DNA of 64,000 nt from Gemmata massiliana (GTDB lineage: Bacteria; Planctomycetota; Planctomycetia; Gemmatales; Gemmataceae), in contig NZ_LR593886.1 in NCBI RefSeq assembly GCF_901538265.1, forward strand, positions 6,097,738 through 6,161,737, written 5' to 3'. This document shows, one piece after another, positions 1-8,346 of the stretch. The number at the start of each line of letters is the position of its first letter. The stretch's first letter is position 1. The position numbers and the translations under genes are program-made. The notes beneath the pieces were generated by a model. It had not been told where the DNA came from. It was given only the letters and a program-made list of their open reading frames with translations, and did not search any database.

Positions 1-136
1 CGGCAAACGCAACCTCGTCGCGGCTCTCGACGAACCGCGCGACCAGCTCCGCGTCGGGGAGGTGGGCGAGTTCATCGGCGTGGAGGGTTCGGCCCAGTTG
101 GTGGAGCGAAGCGGACAGAGATCGCGTCGCGGTCAT
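1..136 (-). CDS. ECF-type RNA polymerase sigma factor, N-terminal fragment
   Basis: Only the first 45 codons are in the window; the gene runs off the left edge. The visible protein begins MTATRSLSASLHQ and continues with DAELVARFVESRDEVAFA, which matches the start of region 2 of extracytoplasmic-function sigma factors as commonly seen in planctomycetes (a DAELLxRFVxxRDExAF pattern, known from the family). In that family the protein directs core RNA polymerase to stress or envelope promoters. The ATG is at 134-136. Without regions 2.4 and 4 the subgroup cannot be set, nor whether it carries a WD40 or other C-terminal extension. Confidence 0.7.
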   Translation of the reverse strand, partial: MTATRSLSASLHQLGRTLHADELAHLPDAELVARFVESRDEVAFA

Positions 137-234
137 GTTGGTCCCCGGTTGCAACCCGCGAGATGTACTGCCCCAGCGCGCCACGATTCCTTCAAGAATT
201 TGAAGAATCGGGAGAAGTGTTTCATTCCGATTCG

Positions 235-777
235 CTAACTGTTTGATCGGTATGGAGTTGAGCTAGAACCGGTACGACTCTTTCGATTAACGAGATTTCT
301 CAGCATAAAGGCCGGAACGAGCGCGAGAAGTGTTGCGCCCCCCGCACACGCCAGGACTTCGTATCGGGCGGCTCCCTGAGCCGTCAGACCGAGCGTTGCG
401 CCCGCGATACCGAACAGAGCCGTGCCCATTATCGTTGACCAAAACAGGATCGTTCCCGCGTGTTCGTCCGTGCGATCCCCGCGGGTATCGTTGAAGACCG
501 ACTGGCGCATCAGCCCCCACAGCGCCGCGGTGAAGAATAGCGCGCCCCCAAACAGGCCACAAAGTACCCCGCCCGCGATACGGTCGAGGGCGATTCGCGC
601 GTCTCGTTCGGTCGCCCAACCACCGAACGCGGCTCCCAATCCCGCGGCAACGGCAACCAGAACTGCTACCCCGAGGGCCACCCAGAACGCGATCCACTTT
701 TGCTTGCGGACCCGGCCGTCGCGCTGCTTCCGATCCTGGAACGTGTCGGACAAACCAGAAAAGGGATCACCAGACAT
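235..777 (-). CDS. Hypothetical four-helix membrane protein
   Basis: A 180-residue protein with a short charged N terminus (about 26 residues, rich in Arg/Lys/Asp) followed by four hydrophobic segments at roughly 27-51, 67-90, 108-130 and 138-160, and a basic, Ser-rich tail. The pattern predicts an inner membrane protein with both ends in the cytoplasm. I do not recognise a family and no catalytic motif is visible. It lies between the sigma factor and the thioredoxin gene on the same strand; about 100 bp separates it from the sigma factor, so the two could be co-transcribed. Gly/Ala-rich helices are typical of small planctomycete membrane proteins of unknown role. Confidence 0.65.
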   Translation of the reverse strand: MSGDPFSGLSDTFQDRKQRDGRVRKQKWIAFWVALGVAVLVAVAAGLGAAFGGWATERDARIALDRIAGGVLCGLFGGALFFTAALWGLMRQSVFNDTRGDRTDEHAGTILFWSTIMGTALFGIAGATLGLTAQGAARYEVLACAGGATLLALVPAFMLRNLVNRKSRTGSSSTPYRSNS

Positions 778-866
778 GATTTCACCGACGTGGATTGATT
801 CTTACCAGACTTGGGTGTGATTCGGGCCGCTCACCGATTTTGAACTAACGCGATCTAGTAACAACA

Positions 867-890
867 GCGCGCCCCAACTTTGGGGCGCGC
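867..890 (-). terminator. GC-rich hairpin after the thioredoxin gene
   Basis: Perfect 11-bp arms (GCGCGCCCCAA / TTGGGGCGCGC) around a 2-nt loop lie 38 bp beyond the stop of the TlpA-like gene. It looks like an intrinsic terminator stem, although no long U-run follows. Confidence 0.55.
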
Positions 891-927
891 GCATTGCTTT
901 GGGCGACTCATTCCGGCCGGAGTCGAC

Positions 928-2070
928 TCACTTCTTTTCGCCCTGCGCGGTTTCCTTGAGCAGTTCCTCGACGGCGTGTTCGAGATCCTTGTCCCGGATG
1001 TTCTTGTGCCGGATCACGCCCTTCGCGTCGAGCACATAGATGGTCGGGAAGAACTTCACTTGGTACTTGCTGATCAGAGCCCCGTTCTCCCCCGCATGCC
1101 AGTGGGTCCAAGGCATTTCGGTCTTTTCCAGGAACTTGGTCAGCGTTTCCTTCTTCTCGTCGGCGCTCACGCTGATGAGCGCGAACGGCTTGCCGTCCAG
1201 CTTCTTCACCATGTCGCGCTCGTGCGGGATCATGGCCCGGCACGGCCCGCACCACGTGGCCCAGATGTCCAGCACCACCACCTTGCCGCGGTAGTCGCTC
1301 ACCTTCGCCTTCTTGTCACTGTCCAGCACCGGGCAGTCCACGTCCCCGAGCACCTTGCCCACGGTCAGGTTGTCGAGCATGTACACCACTTCGTTCGCCG
1401 CGTCGGACAGCTTCGTCGGCCCCTGCGGGCCGCGCACGCTCGCGTCCCCGTACTCCTTCACCAGCGCGTCCAGCTTCTTCCGGGCCTCGGCGAACCCCTT
1501 CGCCAGCTCGTCCGGCTTCGCCTTGCCGTTCGAGTCCAACCGGTCGATCTCGTTGGTGATCTGGATGAACTGCACCCCGCCGCGCACGTCCTTGTTCTTC
1601 GATTCGGCCAGTTTCGCGAGCAGCGCCTTCCCGTCGGGGCGGAACGCGAGCATCGGCACCAGATCGAGGATCTTCACGTCGTCCACGAACGTGTCCACCG
1701 CGAACTTCAGCGCCTCGGTGTCGGTGGTGTCGTCCCGCGTGGCCAGCGCCAGCGCGCGCATGACGAACGCGGCCTTCGGGTTCGCTTTGGCCAGGTCCAG
1801 GGCTTCCCGGGCCAGCTTCTCGTGCTTGGGCTGGAATTCGTCGTTGAACTTCTTGCGCTCGTCGTCCGTCTTGGCCGCCTGCATGTTCTTCTGGAACTGG
1901 ATCACCGTTTCCGAGTAGCGCTTCATCAGGTCGTTGAACTTCTGGTCCGGGGTTTCCGCCCCGTCGCCCTTCTTCTCCGCCTTCTTCGTGTCATCGCCCT
2001 TCTTGACGTCGTCGGCGACGACCGCCCACGTGACCGCCGCCAGGAGCAGTGCCGAAAGGGTGAATCGCAT
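928..2070 (-). CDS. TlpA-like thioredoxin-fold protein with long helical N-terminal domain
   Basis: A 380-residue exported protein. Residues 1-19 (MRFTLSALLLAAVTWAVVA) are a signal peptide, followed by a Lys/Asp/Glu-rich linker, a largely helical region to about residue 235, and a C-terminal thioredoxin fold. The redox motif WCGPC is at residues 273-277 and the cis-proline lies in KFFPTIYVLD. TlpA/ResA proteins reduce or remodel disulfides in the periplasm, often for cytochrome maturation; that role is inferred here. An open frame continues upstream, but the ATG at 2068-2070 is chosen because it begins the signal peptide. The helical N-terminal half has no family I recognise and may bind a partner protein. 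Confidence 0.85.
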   Translation of the reverse strand: MRFTLSALLLAAVTWAVVADDVKKGDDTKKAEKKGDGAETPDQKFNDLMKRYSETVIQFQKNMQAAKTDDERKKFNDEFQPKHEKLAREALDLAKANPKAAFVMRALALATRDDTTDTEALKFAVDTFVDDVKILDLVPMLAFRPDGKALLAKLAESKNKDVRGGVQFIQITNEIDRLDSNGKAKPDELAKGFAEARKKLDALVKEYGDASVRGPQGPTKLSDAANEVVYMLDNLTVGKVLGDVDCPVLDSDKKAKVSDYRGKVVVLDIWATWCGPCRAMIPHERDMVKKLDGKPFALISVSADEKKETLTKFLEKTEMPWTHWHAGENGALISKYQVKFFPTIYVLDAKGVIRHKNIRDKDLEHAVEELLKETAQGEKK

Positions 2071-2225
2071 GGTGACCACCGTTCGAGATGTGTGACCGCC
2101 CGCCCACGTCGGCCGGGACCGGTGCTGGGCAATATACGGAGCGGGCACCGCGGGGCGGCCCATTATCGCGCAAATATATGCCCGAATTTTGGCACGGGAG
2201 CAGAGCGCGGCCGGATGTGGCACGC

Positions 2226-2996
2226 TCACGAGGTGCGGGCTTCGAGGTACTCGAGACTTTGCCGTGCGGCTTCCAGCGGGTCGCTCGCGCACTCGTCCAA
2301 CTCGATGACCCAATCGACCGGGTGCGTCAGAGCATTTAGGATTCGGGGAACGTCGATCGTTCCGTGTCCAAGCGCCGTCATCGGCTGGCCGTACACGGCC
2401 GGTCCGTCCTTCCAGTGAATCGACCCGAGCCGCGATCCCAGTTCCGAAACGGCGCCCGCGGGGTCGAACCCGGCGGTCCGCGCCCAGTACACGTCCAACT
2501 GCCAGAAGATGTCGAGGTGCAGTTCTTCGTGAAGCGTGCGGATCGAGAGCACTCCTTCGAGCAACTCGAACTCCCACCAGTGATTGTGCAATCCAAATTC
2601 GAGTCCGTGTTCGCGTGCGAGGTTCCCGGCCGCGTTGCAGCTCGCGATCAGATCGCGCAGCCCCACCGCGGAATCGTAACGCGAATCGCGAGGCCACCCG
2701 TGCCAGATGATCTTCCGGCACCGGCACATTTGAGTGATGCGCGCCCAGTGTTCGATGTTCGCGGGCGTCGGCAGGTCGCCGTGGATCGACACGACGGTCA
2801 GCTCGTGACGTGCGAGCGCTTTTGCGAGGCGCTCAGGAGATAAGCCAGGAGGAAGGGGCGCGAGTTCGACTGCCTGAAACCCTGCCACCCTCACTCGGCT
2901 CAGCGCTTGGTCGACGTCCGACGCGATTGCATCCCGGATCGTCCAAAGTTGAAGTGCGATGGGGGTAGAGTGCCCCCGACCTGTTTGACGGCCCAT
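2226..2996 (-). CDS. Sugar phosphate isomerase/epimerase-like TIM-barrel protein
   Basis: A 256-residue protein resembling the xylose isomerase-like TIM-barrel family (IolE/hydroxypyruvate isomerase group). Strand-end motifs are visible in order: VVSIHGDLP, GLHNHWWEFE, IFWQLDVYWA, SIHWKDG and VIELDECASDP. The conserved Glu, His and Asp at strand ends are the usual metal ligands. The substrate cannot be deduced. An in-frame GTG lies 51 bp upstream (3047); the ATG at 2994-2996 is preferred because the fold starts shortly after it (PIALQLWTIRDA). The gene lies between the thioredoxin and tautomerase genes, all on the minus strand, with a gap of about 100 bp to the tautomerase. Confidence 0.8.
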   Translation of the reverse strand: MGRQTGRGHSTPIALQLWTIRDAIASDVDQALSRVRVAGFQAVELAPLPPGLSPERLAKALARHELTVVSIHGDLPTPANIEHWARITQMCRCRKIIWHGWPRDSRYDSAVGLRDLIASCNAAGNLAREHGLEFGLHNHWWEFELLEGVLSIRTLHEELHLDIFWQLDVYWARTAGFDPAGAVSELGSRLGSIHWKDGPAVYGQPMTALGHGTIDVPRILNALTHPVDWVIELDECASDPLEAARQSLEYLEARTS

Positions 2997-3098
2997 CGAG
3001 TGCTCGGTGAGAATCGGCTCCGCCGCGAAGCGCGGGCAAAGCACCACAGGGTAGTCGAGCCGCCCTATAAGCCCAAAGCCTTTTTGCTCTCGACACCG

Positions 3099-3488
3099 CT
3101 ATCCGGCTTCGGCCGCGTTCCAATCCGCGGACCACCCGCCCGCAGCTCGATACATCTCGTCCCCCGTGTGCTGGGTGAACTCGACCACTAGACGGTCGTC
3201 GCGCAGCCCGAGTAGCTCGGTGCAGATTGCGATGAGACCGCGTGCGAGTTCAGCTCGCTGGTCTGGGGTGCGCCCCGATCGGACGTCGCACATTACGATC
3301 GCCCCTGGTTCGCCCTCTCCATCGAGCGCCGTCCACAGATTGCCCGCGCCGAGTTCCCGGAACCCAACAGTTACCCGGGCCGGCGTGGTGTCCATCGACT
3401 TGGCATAGAGGGCAGCGATCCGGCGCGCGACCTCGCGCTTCGTCTCCGTCGGGTAACTCCCCGGTACGTCCAGTTGCAGGTACGGCAT
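3099..3488 (-). CDS. Tautomerase/MIF-superfamily protein
   Basis: A 129-residue protein beginning MPYLQLDVPG. In the 4-oxalocrotonate tautomerase/MIF superfamily the proline after the initiator Met becomes the N-terminal catalytic base, so the ATG at 3486-3488 is chosen over one four codons upstream, which would bury Pro2. The length of about 130 residues corresponds to a fused two-beta-alpha-beta (MIF or cis-CaaD-like) subunit rather than the 62-residue 4-OT form. The middle carries TPARVTVGFRELGAGN and a second half-repeat around RAELARGLIAICTELLG. The substrate is unknown. Enol-keto tautomerases often accompany catabolic gene sets, which fits the hydratase-like gene at 7538. Confidence 0.75.
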   Translation of the reverse strand: MPYLQLDVPGSYPTETKREVARRIAALYAKSMDTTPARVTVGFRELGAGNLWTALDGEGEPGAIVMCDVRSGRTPDQRAELARGLIAICTELLGLRDDRLVVEFTQHTGDEMYRAAGGWSADWNAAEAG

Positions 3489-3664
3489 TGCGACATCCAC
3501 TTTAAACGGGTGGCGTGCGTCTCCATCAGGATGTACCCGAAAAGGGTGGCCGCGCTTTCACTGCACCTTCGTTCGGGGCAATCGGCGCGAACCGCGAGAA
3601 CCCGCGCGGTGTCTCCTCACACCGGCATCCGCTCTAGTGAGCACTTTTCAGGCGGAGAGAACCC

Positions 3665-4018
3665 GTGAACCTGAACCACCTGAACCTGACCGTGACCGAC
3701 GTACAGGAGACGTACCAGTTTCTGGAGAAGTATTTCGGGATGGAGGGTAAAGGCGGGAACAAAAACATCGCGTTCCTGACCGACGCGAACGGGATGATCC
3801 TGACGCTGACGAGTATGAAACTCGGTGGAGTAGACCGGGTGACGTACCCGCCCAACTTCCACATCGGGTTCGGACAACCAGACGCGGACGCGGTAAACGC
3901 GATCAACGCGCGGCTCAAGGCGGACGGGTACGACGTACCGGAACCGAGTCGGCAGCACGGATCGTGGACGTTCTACTTCACCGCTCCCGGCGGGTTCATG
4001 GTCGAGGTACTGGCATGA
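3665..4018 (+). CDS. VOC/glyoxalase-family protein
   Basis: A 117-residue single vicinal-oxygen-chelate module. It begins MNLNHLNLTVTDVQETYQFL, the typical first beta-alpha-beta unit, and ends with HGSWTFYFTAPGGFMVEVLA, where the Glu near the end is the usual metal ligand. The family includes glyoxalase I, fosfomycin-resistance enzymes and extradiol dioxygenases, and one module needs to dimerise. The specific reaction cannot be read from the sequence. Translation starts at a GTG preceded by a purine-rich GGAGAG at suitable spacing. It opens a short plus-strand pair with the gene at 4073. Confidence 0.8.
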   Translation: MNLNHLNLTVTDVQETYQFLEKYFGMEGKGGNKNIAFLTDANGMILTLTSMKLGGVDRVTYPPNFHIGFGQPDADAVNAINARLKADGYDVPEPSRQHGSWTFYFTAPGGFMVEVLA

Positions 4019-4072
4019 TGCCCAAAGGCGGGTCCGCGCCGAGGTGCTATCCTGTGCTTCGGAGGGTCCACT

Positions 4073-4465
4073 GTGGCGCCGAGTAGTAGGCTTATTGATC
4101 GCACCGCCTTTGCCGCGCGACTGGCACAGGAATTCCCAGAGGTAGACGCCCAGATCGACGAGGGCGTCCGCGGGTTGCTGCATTTTGAAATGAGTTCACT
4201 CGCTTCCGCCACGTGCGCCGCGCTCGAAGCCCGAGACTGGCCAACAGTTCGCCGCTACCTCGCGTTCGTTGATCGAATCCACGCTCGGGCCGCTCCTGAA
4301 GTGGACAACGCAGTGTACGTGTCGTTTATGGAACACCTGCCGTTGTGGGGTGATGAGGCCGATCCGCCGGAGTTACGGGAACTGCTACCAGTCGGGCTGG
4401 CGGGGATACTTTGGGATATGGAGGGACGGGAATTTGAGTGGCCGCCCACTCCGCGCCCGGAATAG
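4073..4465 (+). CDS. Conserved hypothetical protein, about 130 residues
   Basis: A soluble 130-residue protein without signal peptide or membrane helix. It is rich in Ala, Glu and Arg and predicted largely helical, with a central FVDRIHARAAPEVDNAVYVS segment and a Pro-rich ending. The GTG start at 4073 is supported by GGAGGG six bases upstream, a very good Shine-Dalgarno. It lies 54 bp after the VOC gene and is probably co-transcribed. The layout recalls small contact-immunity or scaffold-like proteins with a LPLWGDEADPPELRELLP segment, but I do not assign a function. Confidence 0.6.
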   Translation: MAPSSRLIDRTAFAARLAQEFPEVDAQIDEGVRGLLHFEMSSLASATCAALEARDWPTVRRYLAFVDRIHARAAPEVDNAVYVSFMEHLPLWGDEADPPELRELLPVGLAGILWDMEGREFEWPPTPRPE

Positions 4466-4507
4466 GGAACGAGTTTACCGCTGTTCGTTGGCTAGCACAC
4501 TACGACT

Positions 4508-7258
4508 CTACTTCGGTGTTCCCGGAATGATGTAACTCACCGCGCGAACGAGGCGCTGGAACTCGGGGTCGGTGCGGATCGGATCGAGGTCGGTGTCTGT
4601 TGCCAGGAGCTTCATGTCGTCGAACCCGGCACGCAGCGCGAGTGCGAGCAAGCGCAACGCTTCGGCCCGGTCGGGGCCGCGCGGGGCGTGCTTCGCGAGT
4701 TGAGCGTGTAGCCCGGCTGCCTGGTACTTGCGGTACGCGGTCGGTTCCGCTGCAAGAATGGCGATGGCATCCGCGCGGGCTTCGGGCGCGCGGCCCAACC
4801 GGGCGAGGTACACCCCGCGCCCGGCGCGCCCTTCAGTGTGATCGGGGTATAAATCGAGCAACCGGTCCAGGAGCGGAATCGCTTCCGCTTCGCGGTGCAG
4901 ATGATCCGCAAGCACGATGGCCTTATCGAGCAGGGCTTCACGCATTGCGGGGGCGAGCTTCAGCGCAGCATCGAAGTCCGCGAGCGAACCGAGCGGTTCT
5001 TTCGCCATCCGGTGCCGCCCGCGCGTGGCCCAACTAAGGGGGTCGTTCGGCTCGCGCTTCAACCCCGCCGCGCGATCGGCACTCGCACCCGCGGGGTTGT
5101 TGTCTGCGTGGCGCACACGCGATCGAAGGAAGAGTACCCGGGCGGGTGACGCCGGGTCCGCCAGCGCGGACGTGAAATCGGCCTCGGCCCCCTTGTACTG
5201 CTTCATTCCCTCGCGGGCGAGCCCGCGGTTCACGAGCACAACGACCCAGTCCGGTTTCAGTTCGAGCGCGCGGGTGAAGTCGGCTTCGGCTTCCTGGAAG
5301 CGCTTCTGCTTCAGCCGGGCGATCCCACGGTTCGCGAGCGCGAGCGGGAAGTCCGGCACGAGCGCGAGGCACACGCTGAACGCGGTCGCGGCGTCGGCCG
5401 GTTGCCCGAGCGCGTCGTGGCACATTCCCCGTGCGAACCACGCCCGGAAGTGCGTCGGGTTGCGGTCGCAGAACCGCGCGAGGAGCGGGAGCGCTTCGCG
5501 GTAGCGGTCGGTGGCCGCGAGGTCTAATCCATCGAACTGGAGATCGGCGTCGCGTGCGGTTACCGGGGCGGGGCGGAACGGCGGCACCGGGCGCCCATTG
5601 CGCCGAGCTTCGAGTTCGGCCCGGTGCCGGTCGAGAACGCCGGGGCGGTCTTCTGGCGCGAACAATCGGTCCGCGGCGGTGTTCCAGCGCAGCCCGGCCT
5701 CGATCGCCTCGCGCGAGTACCCGCCGGCCTCGGCCTCCACGCGCGTCATCAGCACGAGCATTTCCGCCAACGCTTTTTTCAGTTCGACGCGACGCGCTGC
5801 GTCTAGCAGCACGAACTGCGGGCGCTGGTCCCATGCCGGGTCGTCGGCGACCGCGTACCGCGCGACCACGTTGCGCGCGTCGGCGAGTCCGCGGTCGCGC
5901 AGGGCCGGATCAGTGCGGGAGCCGAGTTCTACGGCCGCGGTATGAAGCTGGCTCACGGCGGCATCGGACGCGACCAGCGCCTCAGCGCGCTGTACTTCTT
6001 TTGTGCGGGTGGCGATCTGCGTTTGCCGAACGGCCGCGACGGACGCGGGCAGAACGAACAGCACCAGCGCCGCGGCGGTGACCATCAGTGCGGTCGCGGG
6101 GCGCGGGTTGCGTCGGCGCCACTTCCGGGCGCGCTCGCGGAACGAGGATTCCGGGGCGAAGCGCAGCGGAAGGTGCGCGAGGTGCCGGGCGATGTCTTCA
6201 CGCAGGTCCGCCGCGCTCTGGTATCGGCGTGCGGGTTCCGGGTCGAGGAGCTTCGCGACGATGGCCGCGATCGCGGAAGACACGGCCGGGTTCCGCTCGC
6301 GCACCGGGACCGGCGGTTGCTCCTGAACCGCGATCTGCCGGCGCACGGTGTCCTGCTTATTCGGCAGTGAAACGTGCGGGAACGGGAGTTCCTGCGTGAG
6401 CATCTGGTAGAGCATCACGCCGAGCGAGAACAGGTCACTGCGTGCGTCCACAACGGCCGATTCACCGGCGAAGGCGCGCAGGTGCTCGGGCGCCATGTAC
6501 GGGAACGTCCCGCCGACCGAACTCGCGGCCTCGTCGGTGCCGTCGGTCGAGGTCGCCACGTTGAAGTCGAGGATCATGGGCGTGCCGTCGTCGGTGAGCA
6601 GCACGTTCCCGGGCTTCAGGTCGCGGTGGAGGGTGCCGGCGCGGTGGGCGTGAGTCAGCCCGGCCGCGAGCTGGCCGATTACCCACAGGCACCCGTCCGC
6701 GTAGGTCGCGTGATTCAGTTCGTGCTCGTGCGCGGCGGGGAGCTGATTGAACAGCGCGCGTGCGGAGGCCGGAGCCCCGTCGGGCAGGTCGGCGAGCACC
6801 CGGGCCAGTGTGTGGCGCCCGAGGAACGGCATGCACACCACCTGGAACCGGCCCGCCTCGTGGACCGAGTACACCGGAATGATGTTCGTGTGCCGTAGCT
6901 TGGCGAGTGTCTGCGGTTCGGCGGTCCAGACGAGCGTGACCTTCAGCGCGACGAGCCGGTTCGCGAGCGATTCCTGGCGCGCGAGGTACACCCGCGCGAA
7001 CGCCCCGCGCCCCAGTTCTTCAACGATCTCGAAGTGGAGCAGGTGCGAACCGATGCGCGGGTACGGGTCGTCGGAGAGCAGCCCCGAGAGTTCGACGGAC
7101 GATCCCGAATCGGGTTCGTGCCCTACGAAGCACACGCAGTCGGTGGCGTCGTGAGGAGTAAGCGCCGGGGGCGGCGCACTCATGTGATCGGTGCAGACCT
7201 CTTCGGCGAACGCGAACGCGCTGTCGGGGTGTTTTCGGGCCTGTGTCGAGCGGGGCAC
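4508..7258 (-). CDS. Membrane Ser/Thr protein kinase with C-terminal TPR repeats
   Basis: A 916-residue PknB-like receptor kinase. The kinase domain spans about residues 75-365, with the Gly-rich loop LGRGAFARV (82-90), Lys106 in VALKV, the catalytic loop HRDLKPGN (211-218), the metal motif as DFN (231-233) in place of DFG, and APE (256-258). One membrane helix follows at about 388-410. The C-terminal half has repeated helical pairs typical of TPRs (for example ANRGIARLKQKRFQEAEADF and VLVNRGLAREGMKQYKGAEA), a likely protein-binding sensor outside the membrane. The GTG start at 7256-7258 has GGAGG six bases upstream; an internal ATG at 7183 lacks one. Asp231 is kept, so activity is plausible. 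Confidence 0.9.
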   Translation of the reverse strand: MPRSTQARKHPDSAFAFAEEVCTDHMSAPPPALTPHDATDCVCFVGHEPDSGSSVELSGLLSDDPYPRIGSHLLHFEIVEELGRGAFARVYLARQESLANRLVALKVTLVWTAEPQTLAKLRHTNIIPVYSVHEAGRFQVVCMPFLGRHTLARVLADLPDGAPASARALFNQLPAAHEHELNHATYADGCLWVIGQLAAGLTHAHRAGTLHRDLKPGNVLLTDDGTPMILDFNVATSTDGTDEAASSVGGTFPYMAPEHLRAFAGESAVVDARSDLFSLGVMLYQMLTQELPFPHVSLPNKQDTVRRQIAVQEQPPVPVRERNPAVSSAIAAIVAKLLDPEPARRYQSAADLREDIARHLAHLPLRFAPESSFRERARKWRRRNPRPATALMVTAAALVLFVLPASVAAVRQTQIATRTKEVQRAEALVASDAAVSQLHTAAVELGSRTDPALRDRGLADARNVVARYAVADDPAWDQRPQFVLLDAARRVELKKALAEMLVLMTRVEAEAGGYSREAIEAGLRWNTAADRLFAPEDRPGVLDRHRAELEARRNGRPVPPFRPAPVTARDADLQFDGLDLAATDRYREALPLLARFCDRNPTHFRAWFARGMCHDALGQPADAATAFSVCLALVPDFPLALANRGIARLKQKRFQEAEADFTRALELKPDWVVVLVNRGLAREGMKQYKGAEADFTSALADPASPARVLFLRSRVRHADNNPAGASADRAAGLKREPNDPLSWATRGRHRMAKEPLGSLADFDAALKLAPAMREALLDKAIVLADHLHREAEAIPLLDRLLDLYPDHTEGRAGRGVYLARLGRAPEARADAIAILAAEPTAYRKYQAAGLHAQLAKHAPRGPDRAEALRLLALALRAGFDDMKLLATDTDLDPIRTDPEFQRLVRAVSYIIPGTPK

Positions 7259-7537
7259 GGCGCACCTCCGCGTGCGATGCGGCCAATGGGGGGCGAAATG
7301 TCGTGTTGACCGGGCGATCGGCGCTTGATGCTCCGTGCCGGGACGATGTGCGGCTGCAGCAAGCCTAGTACGTGTTTCGCGCCCGTGCGCCAGAGCGGTA
7401 GGTTTTTACGTTTTCGTTCCGGGGATGAATCCCGACCCGGTCTTGTGGTGGCACCACGATTCCCCGCGCCGCGACAGTACCGGCGTGGTATTCTGCCGCC
7501 TGCGAATTCTCTCCAATTGGCGTTTATGGGGGCAGAA

Positions 7538-8329
7538 ATGGACCGCGTAACGGCCGCGTGCGAGTACCTCTTCGAGTTGCGTTCAACTCAACGCCAAGTC
7601 GCGGCACTCCCCGCGGATCTCGTGCCCCAATCGATCGCCGAGGGGTACCTAGTCCAAGAGCGCCTCGTGGGGAAGATCCTGAATCGATTCGGGAGTCAAC
7701 CGATCGGATATAAAATCGCTTGCACGAGCGAACTGGCGCAGAAGGCGCTCGGTGTAGACGGGCCGTTTTTCGGTGTGCTCATGTCGCACTCTTCGTACAG
7801 CAGCCCCGCGATGCTTCGAGGGTCGGACTTCGTGGTCAGGTGCGCGGAGGCGGAGTTCGGGTTCGAGATGGGGGCCGACGTGCTCCCCGGTCCGGTGTAC
7901 ACAGCCGACACCATTCGCCCGTTCATTGGAACCGCGCGCCCCTCGATCGAGATCGTGGACCACCGGTACCACGACTGGCAGACGGTGGGGGCGCCGTCGC
8001 TCCTCGCCGACAACGCGATCCACGGCGCGTGGGTCGCAGGGGAGCCGTATGCCGACTGGCGCGACCTGGATTTCGCCCGGCACCCGGTCACGCTCGTGGT
8101 CAACGGGGAGCAAACGTTCCCCGGTTCGGGGGCAGCGGTTCTGGGCAACCCGCTAAACGTGGTGGCGTGGCTGGCGAACCAGTTGCCGAAGTTCGGGCGC
8201 CGATTGGGACGCGGGGATCGAGTCACGACCGGCATCACGACCGGCATCTACCTCGCGCGTCCCGGCGACCACCTCACCGCAGACTTCGGCCCGCTCGGTC
8301 AAGTGAGTATGAGCTTTACGACGGATTGA
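7538..8329 (+). CDS. 2-keto-4-pentenoate hydratase/FAH-family enzyme
   Basis: A 263-residue protein close to MhpD/2-oxopent-4-enoate hydratases, which add water to 2-hydroxypentadienoate in meta-cleavage pathways; related oxaloacetate/2-oxohepta-3-ene-1,7-dioate enzymes share the fold. Family signs are IGYKIACTS, CAEAEFGFEMGAD (acidic metal ligands), EIVDHRYHDW, LLADNAIHGAWVAG and the C-terminal TTGIYLA followed by GDHLTADFGPLG. The ATG at 7538 has GGGGG six bases upstream; another in-frame ATG at 7526 would add only four residues. The length matches the usual 260 residues. It converges with the LysR gene, which may regulate it, though no other aromatic-degradation genes are nearby. Confidence 0.82.
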   Translation: MDRVTAACEYLFELRSTQRQVAALPADLVPQSIAEGYLVQERLVGKILNRFGSQPIGYKIACTSELAQKALGVDGPFFGVLMSHSSYSSPAMLRGSDFVVRCAEAEFGFEMGADVLPGPVYTADTIRPFIGTARPSIEIVDHRYHDWQTVGAPSLLADNAIHGAWVAGEPYADWRDLDFARHPVTLVVNGEQTFPGSGAAVLGNPLNVVAWLANQLPKFGRRLGRGDRVTTGITTGIYLARPGDHLTADFGPLGQVSMSFTTD

Positions 8330-8346
8330 GTGAGGTGCGATTCTGG

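Noticed and set aside
880..2418. Long open frame (512 codons) on the plus strand opposite the thioredoxin gene
   Set aside because: His/Arg/Leu/Val-rich antisense translation of a GC-rich gene on the other strand; no domain and no ribosome site.
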